Assembly (NCBI RefSeq): GCF_009870125.1
Contig: NC_046681.1
Span: forward strand, 13,219,001 to 13,283,000
From: Drosophila pseudoobscura
Taxonomy: Eukaryota; Arthropoda; Insecta; Diptera; Drosophilidae
Reading direction: 5' to 3'
Length of the DNA: 64,000 nucleotides
The notes under the pieces were generated by a model, which saw nothing but the letters and a program-made list of their open reading frames with translations, made no database searches and was not told the DNA's origin. Each line of letters opens with the position of its first letter. Within the stretch, counting starts at the first letter, position 1. A program made the position numbers and the translations under genes. Below, piece after piece: positions 11,776 to 22,901 of the stretch.

Positions 11776-14269
11776 AAATCCTTAATCAATTGTCTCTCAA
11801 TCAATTGACTTATCCCCCAATTTAATCCGAGACACTTATTTCCACAAAAATTAACTTTAAGTGAGTTGTAACTTCACCCCCTCCCCACACTTGGTGGACA
11901 CTTTCTTCTGTGTGTTTGTGTGTGTGTGTGTTCTACCCCTCCCAATGGGTGTTTCGAGGGTCCGTCTGGAGTTTTGTTTATGCTGCCGTCTAATGTCTTC
12001 TTGGACCCTTTTTTGTTGTAACAAATTGCGTCTGCAAGTGCCATCACACACACACAGGGCCAGAAACTTGTCCAAGACCCATCTCCATATTCCTTCCGTA
12101 GAGTTTATGGCGCACTTGGCGTTGCTATCGTTAACCGTTTTTGGGGGGGTTCCTTCGTTCGTTCGGCTCCGAGTCTGGGCCATCGTCCGTTTACCGCATC
12201 GTAATGTCACTCCAACAAATCACACCAACTTGGACCATAAATTGTTTTCGTTAATTCCAATTAGAAGGCATCTTTGCACGTACGTACGAGTGTGTGTCTG
12301 CTGCCCGTATGCCCTCGTGCTCGTTGCAGTCATTTTTACGGCTCGCGTCTGGTTTCAAAGTTGGAAATTGATTTCCATTCAAGGGTCTAAAATTTATATG
12401 GGTTCAGTTTTGCTATTAAGCTGATAAATTTATAGATTTGTCCACAGGGAAGAGGGATTTTGGGTTAAAAGGTGACAGAAATACATAAATTCTTTCAGAG
12501 ATGAATTATGGTATTTTATAGATACAAAAAACGATCTAAGACTCATTTTATATTCATTGAAAAGAATACTTTAAATTTTAGACCAATAAATGCTTAAACC
12601 AGTGGAAATAGTAAGATATCGAGGCACACGTACCTCAACACCATGATACCTGGTACTCAGTTTCTAAAAATAGCTACAAATCTTGGTTCAAAACTATCCC
12701 TATTCAAAATAAACCAAGAGGAATATCCAATAATTGGTATATGCCTCAAAGCATCCATCGAATTCTTTTGGAAAGCCCCAAAAAACTGCCCCATCGAACA
12801 CTTTTCCCTTCAGTTCTTATAGTAAAGAACCCAAAAGATCAACTCTCACCCCTACCTCTCCATTTTGTAACATTTTCAGTGCTTAAATACACCGTACACC
12901 CGTATACAGTGTGTATTCAATAAAATGATTTGTGTGATACATAAAAAAAGGGAACGCATACCAAAATGGCGTTGGCTATTTATGTTCCAGGACATTGCAG
13001 CTGGTCTGTCGGTGGACCAGTGGAATGGTGTACCGGTGCGCCCCACCTCCCACCTCTGGAGGGGACTCCGACTCCGACTCCAACGCCGACTCCGACCGAC
13101 ACTCGCCAACACTTTAGGGCGAGAATTTATGACTGCTTTTTTCAGCTGCAGGTAGCACGAGTAGTATGCGCTTTTCCGGCCAAGCACTTAATTGATGTTG
13201 TGTCGCGTAAATTATAAACAAAACAAAAATTAAAGTGGACTCCACGCTGGGGCCAGCGGCTCCTTGGGATCCTTTTGGCTTTGGGTGCCGCTGCCGTTGG
13301 CGCTGCCGCTGGCGCTCTCTTTCGCGTTGTGGCTGTGCCTCGGAAGCATCGCTGCCGGATACGGAAATGCTTTCATTGCAAGTGGTGGCTACCATAATAA
13401 TAAAAAAAAGTAACGCACAAGAGGCGCCCACACACGGGTCGGTCGCGTACGCTGCCCATTCCACACGCTGGTGATTTTCGCCGCCCACATTTAGGGCCTG
13501 GTCAAGAGGCTAAGCAGGCCGTGGGAGTGAGGTCAAGCGTGAAAGTGCCGCGCTCCTTCCAGCCGGATGTCCATCTGACGCCCTCAGCCTCCGGCTTCCT
13601 AAAGACCTCCTCGCCTTCCTGGCTTCCTGCTGCTTCCCCTCCCTCGCCTCCTCGCCGCTCTGTGCGCATAAATTTTCGCCTTTTTGCATCGCAAAGTGTC
13701 CTCGAAAAATGTGCTGCCAGAGGAGGTTCTGGCTGGTCCACCGTTCCATGTGTGTGCTGTCGTTTGCTGTCTAATACGGTTTGCTGTTCCCATAATAAAC
13801 ACACTCAGTGCCTCTCTGCTCATCTCGGGAATGGCTGGGGTGTCCGCCTGGCAAACCTTTCAATAATAATTATTTTATCTGATTTTGCAAAGTGTTTTTA
13901 ATGAAATATATTACTTGTCTTATTTGTGGGCTGGCCAGGAGAGCCAGATGACAATTTTTTTGAACAAAATGAAGAGGCACAAGGGTACAGTGGAACCGAC
14001 CAGTGGAACATTCTCTCTTATATTTTGAATAAATGAGAGAAGGTATATGATTATTTTTGAATTATACAAAGGAAGGACCTACTTTTGGCCAGCTTTATTG
14101 GGAGAAAAATCGTCAAATTATTCTTTAGAAACAAAAATAGTGAAAGAAACGTGAAAGAAATAGTAAATACAACTCGAAATCATCTAGCAAGGAAATTCTT
14201 ATCTTCATATTTCACATATTTTCAGGTCTAATCATTTTATTTCAATTCTTTTAACTCTTTCAACTCCAA
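11776..14269. other. Gene-free stretch
   Basis: It contains a TG microsatellite near 11.91-11.93 kb, a CCGACTCCGACTCC-type repeat near 13.06-13.10 kb and GGCGCTGCC-type repeats near 13.28-13.32 kb. These generate low-complexity ORFs on both strands. No gene is supported. Confidence 0.5.
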
Positions 14270-14900
14270 ATCAAAGGCAGAGCAGAGCCCCTCCTATTCA
14301 AAGAACTGCTTAAAAAAATATGGATTCAACAATAAACCGAATAAAAGGGTCTTTTTTCAAATAAGAACGAATTTCGGTAAAACAGAAGTCAAAAATTCGT
14401 TTAAATCGATTAAAATTTTAAATTTAAAACTCGAAATAATCGCGTAATTAAATTCTAATCATTATATTTTAAGTATTTTGAGATATTTTCGGGTGTTATC
14501 AATAAATTTTAATTATATTTTATATATTCCCAATTCAAAAGTAAACCAAATCCATGATAGAACCCTTTCCGTTCTAGGAACTGCTTAAATAAATATGAAT
14601 TCAACAATAAACCTAATGAAACATGAATTTTCTAAATAAGAGCGAATTAGGGTGAAACAATATTTAAAAATTCCCTTAAATACAACTCTAAAAAATCGAG
14701 TAATTAAATCCGAATTATTATATTTTAAGTATTTTTAGGTTTCTCCATTATATTTATTATTCCAAGCTCCAAAGTATTCCAAATATCCGACGAAACCACT
14801 CCCGCTCTAGGAACTGCTTAAATAATACAAAAAACGAATGAAAATTCCCGCTCTGTTTTTCTAAATAATATTCCCAAACAAAACACCGAACGAAGCAGGT
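14270..14900. repeat. AT-rich local tandem repeat, three diverged copies
   Basis: The landmark GAACTGCTTAAA occurs at 14303, 14578 and 14811, giving unit lengths of about 275 and 233 bp. The first two copies also share ATTCAACAATAAACC, AATAAGAACGAATT-type, and TATATTTTAAGTATTTT segments in the same order. The third copy is incomplete. There is no ORF. This may be a decayed minisatellite or remnants of a tandemly inserted transposon such as a Helitron/DINE-type repeat. Confidence 0.7.
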
Positions 14901-16256
14901 AAAAGCATAAATGCTACGAAATCGAAATCCTTTCAATTAGATTTTACCGCGTGGGTTTGTCATTTCCACAAAATTGACTTTGTCTCTACTTTCCGCTTTC
15001 CGCTTTCCATTTCCCCAAACCCCCCTCTCAATCCCCCCATATATGGTCGATGCAGACCGAAACGATTCCAAAAAGTGATTAAATTTAACAGCCGGCAACG
15101 GAGTTAAACTCGGAAATCAGGAATTATATGCAGCAATGCGAAGGACAATTGCCCGGCGAGAGAGAGAGGACATAAAACAAAACAAGTGACAAAGAAACAG
15201 GCCAGACAGACAGACACGAGAGACCGATTCCAGCCATAGAGCGGTTGAGCAGTTGGAGAGCTGTGTGTAAGGACATGCAGCAGGACATGTGGATGGGTGC
15301 CACACAGAGCGAGCGACTGTGACTACTCAAAATCTGTGCGTCTGCACGCATTACAAACGAATTACGAGACTCGTTGGGCAATTGCAGTTCATTGTTATTT
15401 AATATGTCGCCGGACTGTTCGTCGATGGAGCAGAGCACGAGTGGCATGGAGTGGCATGGAGTAGCAGCCACAGCAACGAAGAGAGAACATGGCTGGGAAA
15501 TTATACTTTATGCAGGCAGGACACTGGATTGCTGGTGCAGCAGCAGGACGAGAGCCACAGTCAGAGGCAGAGGCAGAGGCAGAGCCAAACAGAAGGCAGA
15601 CGGCATGACACTGATTGCGATATAAACGATTGTCAACGTATCCAAGTGGATTATTACCTCATGCCAATTATCATATCAACGATATACAGGCCCAGGCCGA
15701 GGCCCAGGCACTGGCACAGGCACATGCACACACACTGGCACGCAGGACATGCCCAGGACATGGCACATGGCTGACAAGTGGCGCTGCGCTCTCTCTCTCT
15801 CTCTCTCTGTCTGGCCTGTGGATGGGAGTCAAGCCAATGAACAGACTCCAGCATACTCCAGTACTCCGCCCACACACTTGACGAGGCGTTGATGGTGTCG
15901 GCATCTGGCAGCTCGTCCTGCAACTCCTTCTACTGCTGCTGCTGGTGCTCGTCCTCCTCCATCGTTTGCGTCTGGCTGGCAGGTGGATTCCCGACTCGAT
16001 TCGACCAAATTGCATGTACAATTTTAAATGGATTTTGATTGTTTATGACAATTCGACGAGGTGACTGGCCCGTTCGCTGCTGACCACTGATAATGCGGCA
16101 TTTAAATGATGATGGGACCAGTTCCAGGGGCCCTCCCCGAACCCCCAACAGCAATCCAATTTGTGAAAATTAAGCCCAAGTATTTGCATGAAAGAGACAG
16201 TGGGACGAAACGTTGCGGCATGCCAGCAAAGATTTGAAATCTAACAAGCACAAAGA
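14901..16256. other. Gene-free stretch with microsatellites
   Basis: It contains AGAGGC repeats near 15.56 kb, GGCACA-type repeats near 15.7 kb and a TC run near 15.79-15.81 kb. ORFs here are low complexity and overlap on opposite strands. No gene is supported. Confidence 0.5.
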
Positions 16257-16890
16257 ATGTTTTGGTGGCTACTCAAATCCGAAGATCCAAAGGCCATTAG
16301 GAGGATCAGCACAAGGAGTATCTACAGCTGCAGTCTGCTCTTTGAGAGCTTCTTCAGCGCCGGTCTTTGGGCAATCTATAAATTGGAAAGCCAGAGGTGG
16401 ATCAGCATGGTCTGAATCAGCATCGAGTTTGAATTTAGTCACTTGCCTTGGGTCTGGGAATACTTGGATAGGCTTGTGGCTTTCCCTGCAGTATTCTTGG
16501 AAAATGCTGGAGGAACCTATGTCCGTGAAGCCGTCCTATATTCAGCCACCGTATACCCTGGTCCTGGCGATCAGCGCTATTCTGAAGTACATGGACCTAT
16601 TAGCTTGCAGAGCTTGGAGCAGAGCATCACTGCCTTTCTTCTGCTGGAAGCCACGATCCCTTCGGCCACACCAGCTATCGGTGGATGGTGGATGGACAGA
16701 AGAATCTCCACAACCTCAATAGGAACCTGTGCCGCGTGGTGGACGTGGGTAGGAATCGAAGGAAGCTTTGCCCTGAGCTGCTGGCTGGGCAACAATCATG
16801 ACCCAGATCTTAGATTCGACGGCCTTCCTGAGGCAGATCCATCGCTTCTACAGCCCCTATTCAGGAGTACTTAAGCGGAGGCTTCAGTAA
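16257..16890 (+). pseudogene. Frameshifted coding-like relic, parent gene not recognised
   Basis: This block has ordinary coding-like composition unlike its AT-rich or repetitive surroundings. One plus frame starting with ATG at 16257 gives a plausible hydrophobic protein (FWWLLKSEDPKAIRRI..., SLLFESFFSAGLWAIY) up to an in-frame TGA near 16412. It continues in the same frame through FEFSHLPWVWEYLDRLVAF and YVREAVLYSATVYPGPGDQR. The sense then appears to shift to another frame (SYRWMVDGQKNLHNLNRNL) and finally to one ending FLRQIHRFYSPYSGVLKRR before TAA. A stop plus apparent frame changes suggest a dead gene copy. I could not identify the parent, and coincidental open frames remain possible. 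Confidence 0.4.
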
Positions 16891-19800
16891 ACAGCCTGCT
16901 AGGACGACATGCCAGAGATTTCTAGAGAAAATACAATGCAATATTAATGCCAGTCTTTCTGTTAAAAGTATTCAATTTTACCTTGTGTTCTGTGCGTTTT
17001 TCCCCATTTGCAGCCACTCCTGTCATCACATCAACGGATTCGCGCCAGTCCCCCATTCAATTGGGGATGCCAGCACCCCCCCTACAGCCAAGAGGGGTCT
17101 CTGGGGCGTCGCATGCAAATCTACTTTATAGGGCAGGCTCTCCATAGACGGGGCGGGGGATTGCGTGTGCCCAGCGCTTAAATCGCCGCTGAAGCCACCA
17201 CAATTGTTGATCTCTCTCTCTCTCGCGCGCGGGCGTTGGGGAATTGTAGATGTAAGAGTCCTGCGGATGGTGGGGGAGGGGGTGCTTGAGTCCCATATGA
17301 AAGCGCGGCCAGGCGTAGAGAGCGTGCGATTTTAATTTTTAAACAAGGCGCCAGGTGCTCGGCGAAAAGCTCTTTTTACATTCAGTCGAAAGTCGGAGGC
17401 ATGACATTATTTCTAGGCCACGCGAATCGCTTGATGGAATCTGCAAGACGCCAGGTCACGGGGGGCGGGGGAGGGGGGCCGGCAAAGTTGGAAAAACTAA
17501 TTTTGATTTTAATTAAATATTTATGACTCCCGGGTACGGGCTGTAGACAGGGCTTTCGAGAGCACGAACGAGCCAAATCCCACTAATAAAATAAAATAAG
17601 CAAATATCTGAGGAAATAACTTCCTCTTATCGGTCCGATGGCACTGGGATGCGGCTGACAGCGGTGAGAAAATTAAAGAATTATCCCAAGAGACCCCCAC
17701 ATCCGCAAGAGGTGTGCGTGTCCAGAAGCAGAACCAAAAACAGAACCCTTCCTACCTTTCCTTTTGACCTTTACCTATGGGCCGTGGGATGTGTGTATGT
17801 GTGTGTGTGGGCTGCTCGTTTATTCGATCAAAAGTTACGAGCTCATCTTAGATTGGACATTAAATGGACACTAAAATATTTTCCATCTGCACGCAGGAGA
17901 GCCCATGTCCCGTATCCGAAAGGACGAAGGGGATGGTTGTGTGTGTGGGGGGGAACAAGCGAAATAAATGTCATGAAACAACTCATTGACAGGCACATAA
18001 GGACACTGGTTTTATGGTCCACAGATATGACCAAAATATATGATTACCATGTGTCCTGCTGCCTGCCTGCCTGCCTGCTGTCCTGTCCGGCCGCATGCAA
18101 GCTCGTAAATAGGCATTTTCCCTGCTTTAGTTCTCATGGACACATCATCTACCCCGGACCGCACACCACACCCCCCAGAGGGTCACCCATGTACCTCCCT
18201 CTTGTTTTTGGGGATTCTTTTTTTGTTTTTTTTGGTTTTTGTGGGTTATTTAGCAAGTGATCCAGGTGGGACACTGCCCGAATCGGAGACAGTGTCACAG
18301 TCCATGGTGCAGTCATAAAAATCAAAATAAAATGAAACTTATGCGTGATGTTTTGCAGGGTTCTCGGTATCGGTCTCTGGTCTCCGGTCTCATTGGGTTA
18401 GCCGTTCTCTACGTTTTTATGTCCCGGGTTCACTTACTAATGATAGGTCTTTGCATTTAAATGGAATCCGCTCTGCTCGCTTGTTCGAAGGCAGTAATCA
18501 TATAAGTACTTGAGTCCTGCCAGTAGATACGATTAGATATAACTTATAGGCTTCCAAAAGGTTACCATTTACAAGTCTCCTCTTTCGTTAATGTACAAGA
18601 ATCCCATTTATAGATCTCTCCATTGTCCCTCCTTTAAGCTCCCAAGATCCCCAGCTCCAGCGATCGTTTTGCTGGAATGTTATGTTTATGGAAAACAGAT
18701 TTAGAAGCCATTTGTTTGTAAATTAACCAATGAAAGCATTACATTACCATCCGAACACCCACCAAAGACGGCCAGGCCAGGGCAGTATCGCGTGTCAAAG
18801 ATCTACAAAACATTTCGTTAGGGGGGTGGTACTTACCCCTCAAAGCATCTGGTGGCCGTGTGAATGATGCCCCAGCAGCTGGTCGAATGGCCTGCGCCGC
18901 TTCATTTTCGTATAAATTCGACATTTATGCAGTCGGAATCGGTGCGGAGCGACGGCAGCGTAGGAGAGCATAGTCCTGCGTGGCCCGGAGTGTATGCTGA
19001 TTTCATCTCATCTCATTCAGGCGTTACGTGAGCTGATTACGTTAGTCACGCGCGATTGCCAGGAGCAGGAGTAGCAGCGGCAGCGGCAGCAGCACGATAC
19101 TGGCCCCATGCCTGACCACTGCCGAGAGTCCTGTGGGCTGTGGCAACGACTCCTACTGCGATTCGGGCTCATTTTGGTCGTGTTTTCAAGTTGCTTCAGC
19201 GCCAAACTGAAATTGTGCCAACTTGCGTCTTGATGAGAATTTCATTCGGTGCCGGATTTTATGACTTTGAGGCGGAAGGGGGGTGCGAGCATCTGTACGG
19301 TGTGTGTGCCTAGGAGTTCCACTAAATGATTTTGCATTATTTGTGGATACCCCTCTCTGTGTGCCCCTCTCCGTCTCTCTCTCTCTCGTCGGTCCATGTG
19401 GCTTTTCGATTCGTGCGTTCGGTTCACTCGGTTTGGGGCTGCCATAAAAAGTCAATGCATGCGAAATGTTTTCGTGACACGCTCAAACTAGAGTCCAATC
19501 CAGAGGGTCCTGAGTCCCGGGTCCCAGCTCCCAGCTCCCGTGTCCATTGGTTTATTTGTTTATTCATCGAATGGGACAAATCGTAAAAATTATGCTGATG
19601 ACTCATCAGTAAATGGCATTTATTTTATTGCCAGTCGAAGGTCTTCCCTTTGGTGTCACCTTTGCTCATGGCTGGAGCATGGGGCATGGGGCATGGAGCA
19701 TCATATCTTCAATTATGACCCGCCTCTTCCAGATGAATCCAATTCCAGTTTGATGCCCCCTGATGCCGGGGCAGACGTCGTCGTCGATGATGCACAGACT

Positions 19801-20385
19801 ATGAATGAGTTTCTATTTGTATTATTAATGATTCTGCTCTGCTATCGGTTCTTCTGGTGATATTTACCTATGGTTTGCTCTCCATATATTGTGCAAATGT
19901 AATATTAACCATCTGTGCCAAAAGATGATGAAAATCAACCTTCAAGTGGTTGGAAGATTGATTTTATACGCAAATACACACTTAATGCGTACAGAACGTA
20001 CATATGTATATACATATGTACTTATATACACAGTTATTACATACAGGCCTCTTGCGCCATCACAATTTCCAAGTGTGTTGATCATTTTACATTAAATAAA
20101 GCACTCTTTATTGCAACAAAACCACTAAATATTCATATGTATTTAACCGCTATTTATTGTTTTAATCAAAATAAACAACAACAAAACCCTTGGCTGGGCT
20201 GCTGCGCATTTCACTTACACACACACACACGAGATTTAAGCGACCAAAAAACCTAAGCTTTGAAAACAATAAAAAACATATTTAAACACTAATCACTCAT
20301 GGGTAATTCTTATTATTATAAGTTTATTAAACGCGAAATCACAAATAATAAAAAAAAAGCCGCGTGCTCAAGCGCATGGAAAAAC
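16891..20385. other. Gene-free stretch
   Basis: No supported gene. It includes GC-rich spacer, CT runs near 17.21 and 19.37 kb and a perfect 24-bp AT-rich palindrome at 19998-20021 built on ACATATGT. The 203-codon ORF at 17.65-18.26 kb is cysteine- and proline-rich low-complexity translation without recognisable domains. Confidence 0.5.
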
Positions 20386-20548
20386 AACTATCGATCGTTC
20401 TACCTATCGATACTCCTTTCCAATAGCGACATCGGCAAACATTCCAAGCTTCCAAGGTTCGATAGGGCTATCGATATTCATTTCCATTATCGAAATCGCG
20501 CTTCCAAAGAAATGGCGAAATATCAGTAAATTAAAAGTGTGTATAAAA
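20386..20548 (+). promoter_or_regulatory. Cluster of DRE (DREF) sites followed by a TATA-like word
   Basis: Two exact TATCGATA words (20405-20412 and 20469-20476) lie with near matches CTATCGATCG (about 20389) and TTATCGAAA (about 20489). TATAAAA follows at 20542-20548. TATCGATA is the palindromic DREF-binding element of Drosophila housekeeping-type promoters and insulators. No coding start follows nearby on plus, and the closest gene is the Rtf1-like gene transcribed toward it. It could be a promoter for a non-coding transcript, a boundary element, or a remnant. Confidence 0.45.
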
Positions 20549-21008
20549 ACAACGCCCATTGTAGACTGCCCATGAAGCCAGTCCCCCAATTGCCTAACAA
20601 CCGCACTCGATTGGATTAGGACAGGCTTTTGGCGTCACAGGAATGGAATGGTTGATTCGGAGCAGCGTCCCACCGCAACCACGCAGCAGTGTTGACAGGC
20701 TGCGGCGTGTCTATTGGAAGGAGAGAGACAGAGAGAGAGAGGACGAGTTGTGTCTATTTGTTGGCTTAATTGTTGTTCAATTAGCATCTACTGCGGGAGA
20801 ACTGTGAAGGAACCTTATTTTCTCGTTCTGTATTGAAAAGCTGGTAATATTATTAAAGATTAAGCATATATTATTATACATCTGGGCTGAAATTGTAGGC
20901 TACTCCAAAGCTGGATCCGGACTTTCCTCTTTTCCAAACAGCGAATCGAAAGGAGCTACAAATAAAGCAAGGCATATACAAGCATATAGATATCCTGCTT
21001 CTCTTATA
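20549..21008. other. Spacer and 3' flank of the Rtf1-like gene
   Basis: It contains a GA-rich run near 20.72-20.74 kb and the 3' flank of the minus-strand gene that ends at 21009. I could not pick a convincing minus-strand AATAAA here, so the 3' end of that transcript is undefined. Confidence 0.4.
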
Positions 21009-22901
21009 CTACCTACCTAACACCGAGGTATCTACGTCCACATGAAAATCGTGTAAATCGTAAAGGCTGGCATCTTTCTTCGCTTCCTGCGGCGCCACAA
21101 CTTCAGGGACTTCGGCAACGGGCTCTGGACTGCGTTTCCCCAGGGCACTTTTCTTGTATTTGCGCTTTATGTAGCGCTCCAGACCGGTATCTAGTGGCTT
21201 GGGAGCACTCTCAGGAAAGCATCTTTTGGCAGGCAAAGGCCGTGGACGGCGAGGAGCAGCTGAGATGCCTTTGCGCAGAGGAGCTGTTTGAGGCAATCGC
21301 GGTATATGCGGAGTCTTAGTCACAGGAGGGACTTGAGGACGCGGTATATCTGATGGCCCAGTATGCTTGTGACAACGCGACAAGGCTGGAACAAGAGCGG
21401 CTTCACGGCGCTGTTCCGATTTTTGTACTGGATTCTTTGGAACATATGGGGTAAGGCCACTACGTAATGAACCCCCGAATCGTGGCACCTTCTGTCCGAA
21501 ATTCGCCTTGTCCTGATCCTGATCTTGGTCGATCTCCTTAATCTCCTTGTCCAAGCGAACGACCTTCTCGTGGTCGTTGTTGGTAAGAGCCAAGTCGCGC
21601 TCCTCGATCAGACGTATTTTCCGCACAGCGACCTTCTCCTGACTCAGGCCCGACTCGCGTTTCTTTTTAACTATATCGGCCACATCGTCTTCGGTAAAAA
21701 TGTAATTGGTGGCCTTTTTGATGTCTTGCTCCTTCTTCGTGATCAGCGAGAGCTCCGGCAGGATCCAGTTATCCTTCTCACAGTTATCAATCCAATTTCG
21801 GAATGCCACATTTGGTACTGGACTATTGGAAACGGCGTCCAAGCGGGTCAATCTCTCCAGTCTACCGTGACGTACGTTCAACTGGTAATCCGTTGTCTTG
21901 TGTCCCAGTTGGTACGTCACATCCGTGTGAACCAGGCCAGTGATCTGGTAGATGGTCGACCGTAGATTGGTATTGGGCATTAGTATAAAGCAATCGATCA
22001 CCGTCTGCCCGAATATGGGCTTGTCGACAAAACTTATTAGTTGGCTCCGTTTAAGCATCACGCTGTTGAGCTGATCCAAAGTGCTGAGCAATGTTGGACT
22101 GGCATTCATGGGCTGGCGTTTTTCGTTGTCGTCTGCCTCATTTGGCGAGGACGAATCGCTGGAGTTGTCCGAGTAGATATCTGATGCCCTTAGCCTCACT
22201 TTCGACACTTGCGGAAGCCTTTTGTCCTTATTGCTGAGCTTAGCCCGATCCCGGCGGTCATCTTCCATCCATTTGCAGATTCTGTCCTTCTGGCGCTGGG
22301 CATTCGATTTCTTTTCTAATCTTTGAAGACGCTCGTTGTGCAAGCGCTGGAGGGCAGTGGTACGATCATTAATTGCTCGCTGGCGCTTCAGATTTTTGCG
22401 ACGCATCTGGAAGCGCTCTTGCCCCAAACACTCTTCCTGCTCCAGACACTCTTCCTGCTCCAGACACTCTTCCTGCTCCAGACACTCTTCCTGCTCCAGA
22501 CACTCTTCCTGCTCCAGACACTCTTCCTTCTCCAGACACTCTTCCTTCTCCAGACACTCTTCCTGCTCCGGACACTCTTCCTGCTTCAAGCACGTTCCCT
22601 CCTTCGATTCCTCGCGCTTCAAGCGGCGTAAGTATATTCTTTGTGCCTTCTCCAACTGCTCTAGTGTCATCTGAGAGGGGTCGTTAAACTCCGCCACATC
22701 TATATCACTTTCGTCAGAGCCATCTGCGGCCTTTGGCAGGATTTTCTTGCGCTGTTCAAGCTCTTCTTCCTCCTTCTGCTGGCTAATACCCTGAAGGCAT
22801 TCACGATCCGCGGCATCTTCATTCGAAGCATCATCTTTGCTATCCTGCATAGCCAACCATGCTTCAAAATCGTCCCAGCCGTCCAAGTCTTCTGTCGACA
22901 T
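21009..22901 (-). CDS. Rtf1-like Plus3-domain protein, intronless paralogue
   Basis: This is a 630-residue single-exon ORF. Rtf1 is the Paf1-complex subunit that helps RNA polymerase II elongation and co-transcriptional H2B ubiquitylation. Its Plus3 domain binds phosphorylated Spt5. Here residues about 272-400 match Plus3 (LISFVDKPIFGQTVIDCFI through DNWILPELSLITKKEQDI). They are followed by the family's helical segment (FTEDDVADIVKKKRESGLS) and a coiled, charged stretch to about 460. The N-terminus is acidic with a Gln/Glu/Cys hexapeptide repeat at about 105-160. The C-terminus keeps LHDFHVDVD, like animal Rtf1, but stops there, so the final conserved tail expected in full-length Rtf1 is absent. 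The lack of introns and shorter length suggest a retroposed duplicate, likely nuclear and possibly germline-biased. The start ATG opens MSTEDLDGWDDFEAWL, and no better upstream start was seen. Confidence 0.85.
   Translation of the reverse strand: MSTEDLDGWDDFEAWLAMQDSKDDASNEDAADRECLQGISQQKEEEELEQRKKILPKAADGSDESDIDVAEFNDPSQMTLEQLEKAQRIYLRRLKREESKEGTCLKQEECPEQEECLEKEECLEKEECLEQEECLEQEECLEQEECLEQEECLEQEECLGQERFQMRRKNLKRQRAINDRTTALQRLHNERLQRLEKKSNAQRQKDRICKWMEDDRRDRAKLSNKDKRLPQVSKVRLRASDIYSDNSSDSSSPNEADDNEKRQPMNASPTLLSTLDQLNSVMLKRSQLISFVDKPIFGQTVIDCFILMPNTNLRSTIYQITGLVHTDVTYQLGHKTTDYQLNVRHGRLERLTRLDAVSNSPVPNVAFRNWIDNCEKDNWILPELSLITKKEQDIKKATNYIFTEDDVADIVKKKRESGLSQEKVAVRKIRLIEERDLALTNNDHEKVVRLDKEIKEIDQDQDQDKANFGQKVPRFGGSLRSGLTPYVPKNPVQKSEQRREAALVPALSRCHKHTGPSDIPRPQVPPVTKTPHIPRLPQTAPLRKGISAAPRRPRPLPAKRCFPESAPKPLDTGLERYIKRKYKKSALGKRSPEPVAEVPEVVAPQEAKKDASLYDLHDFHVDVDTSVLGR
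22428..22590 (-). repeat. 18-bp coding tandem repeat, hexapeptide QEECLE
   Basis: About nine copies of an 18-bp unit (plus strand CACTCTTCCTGCTCCAGA) encode QEECLE or KEECLE within the Rtf1-like protein. Two units carry TTC instead of TGC (K for Q). High identity between units suggests recent expansion by slippage, and copy number is likely to vary between individuals. Confidence 0.9.

Noticed and set aside
17649-18260. 203-codon plus-strand ORF
   Set aside because: Low-complexity Pro/Cys/Phe-rich translation crossing T-rich and GCCTGCCTGCC repeats, with no domain and no promoter or splice support.
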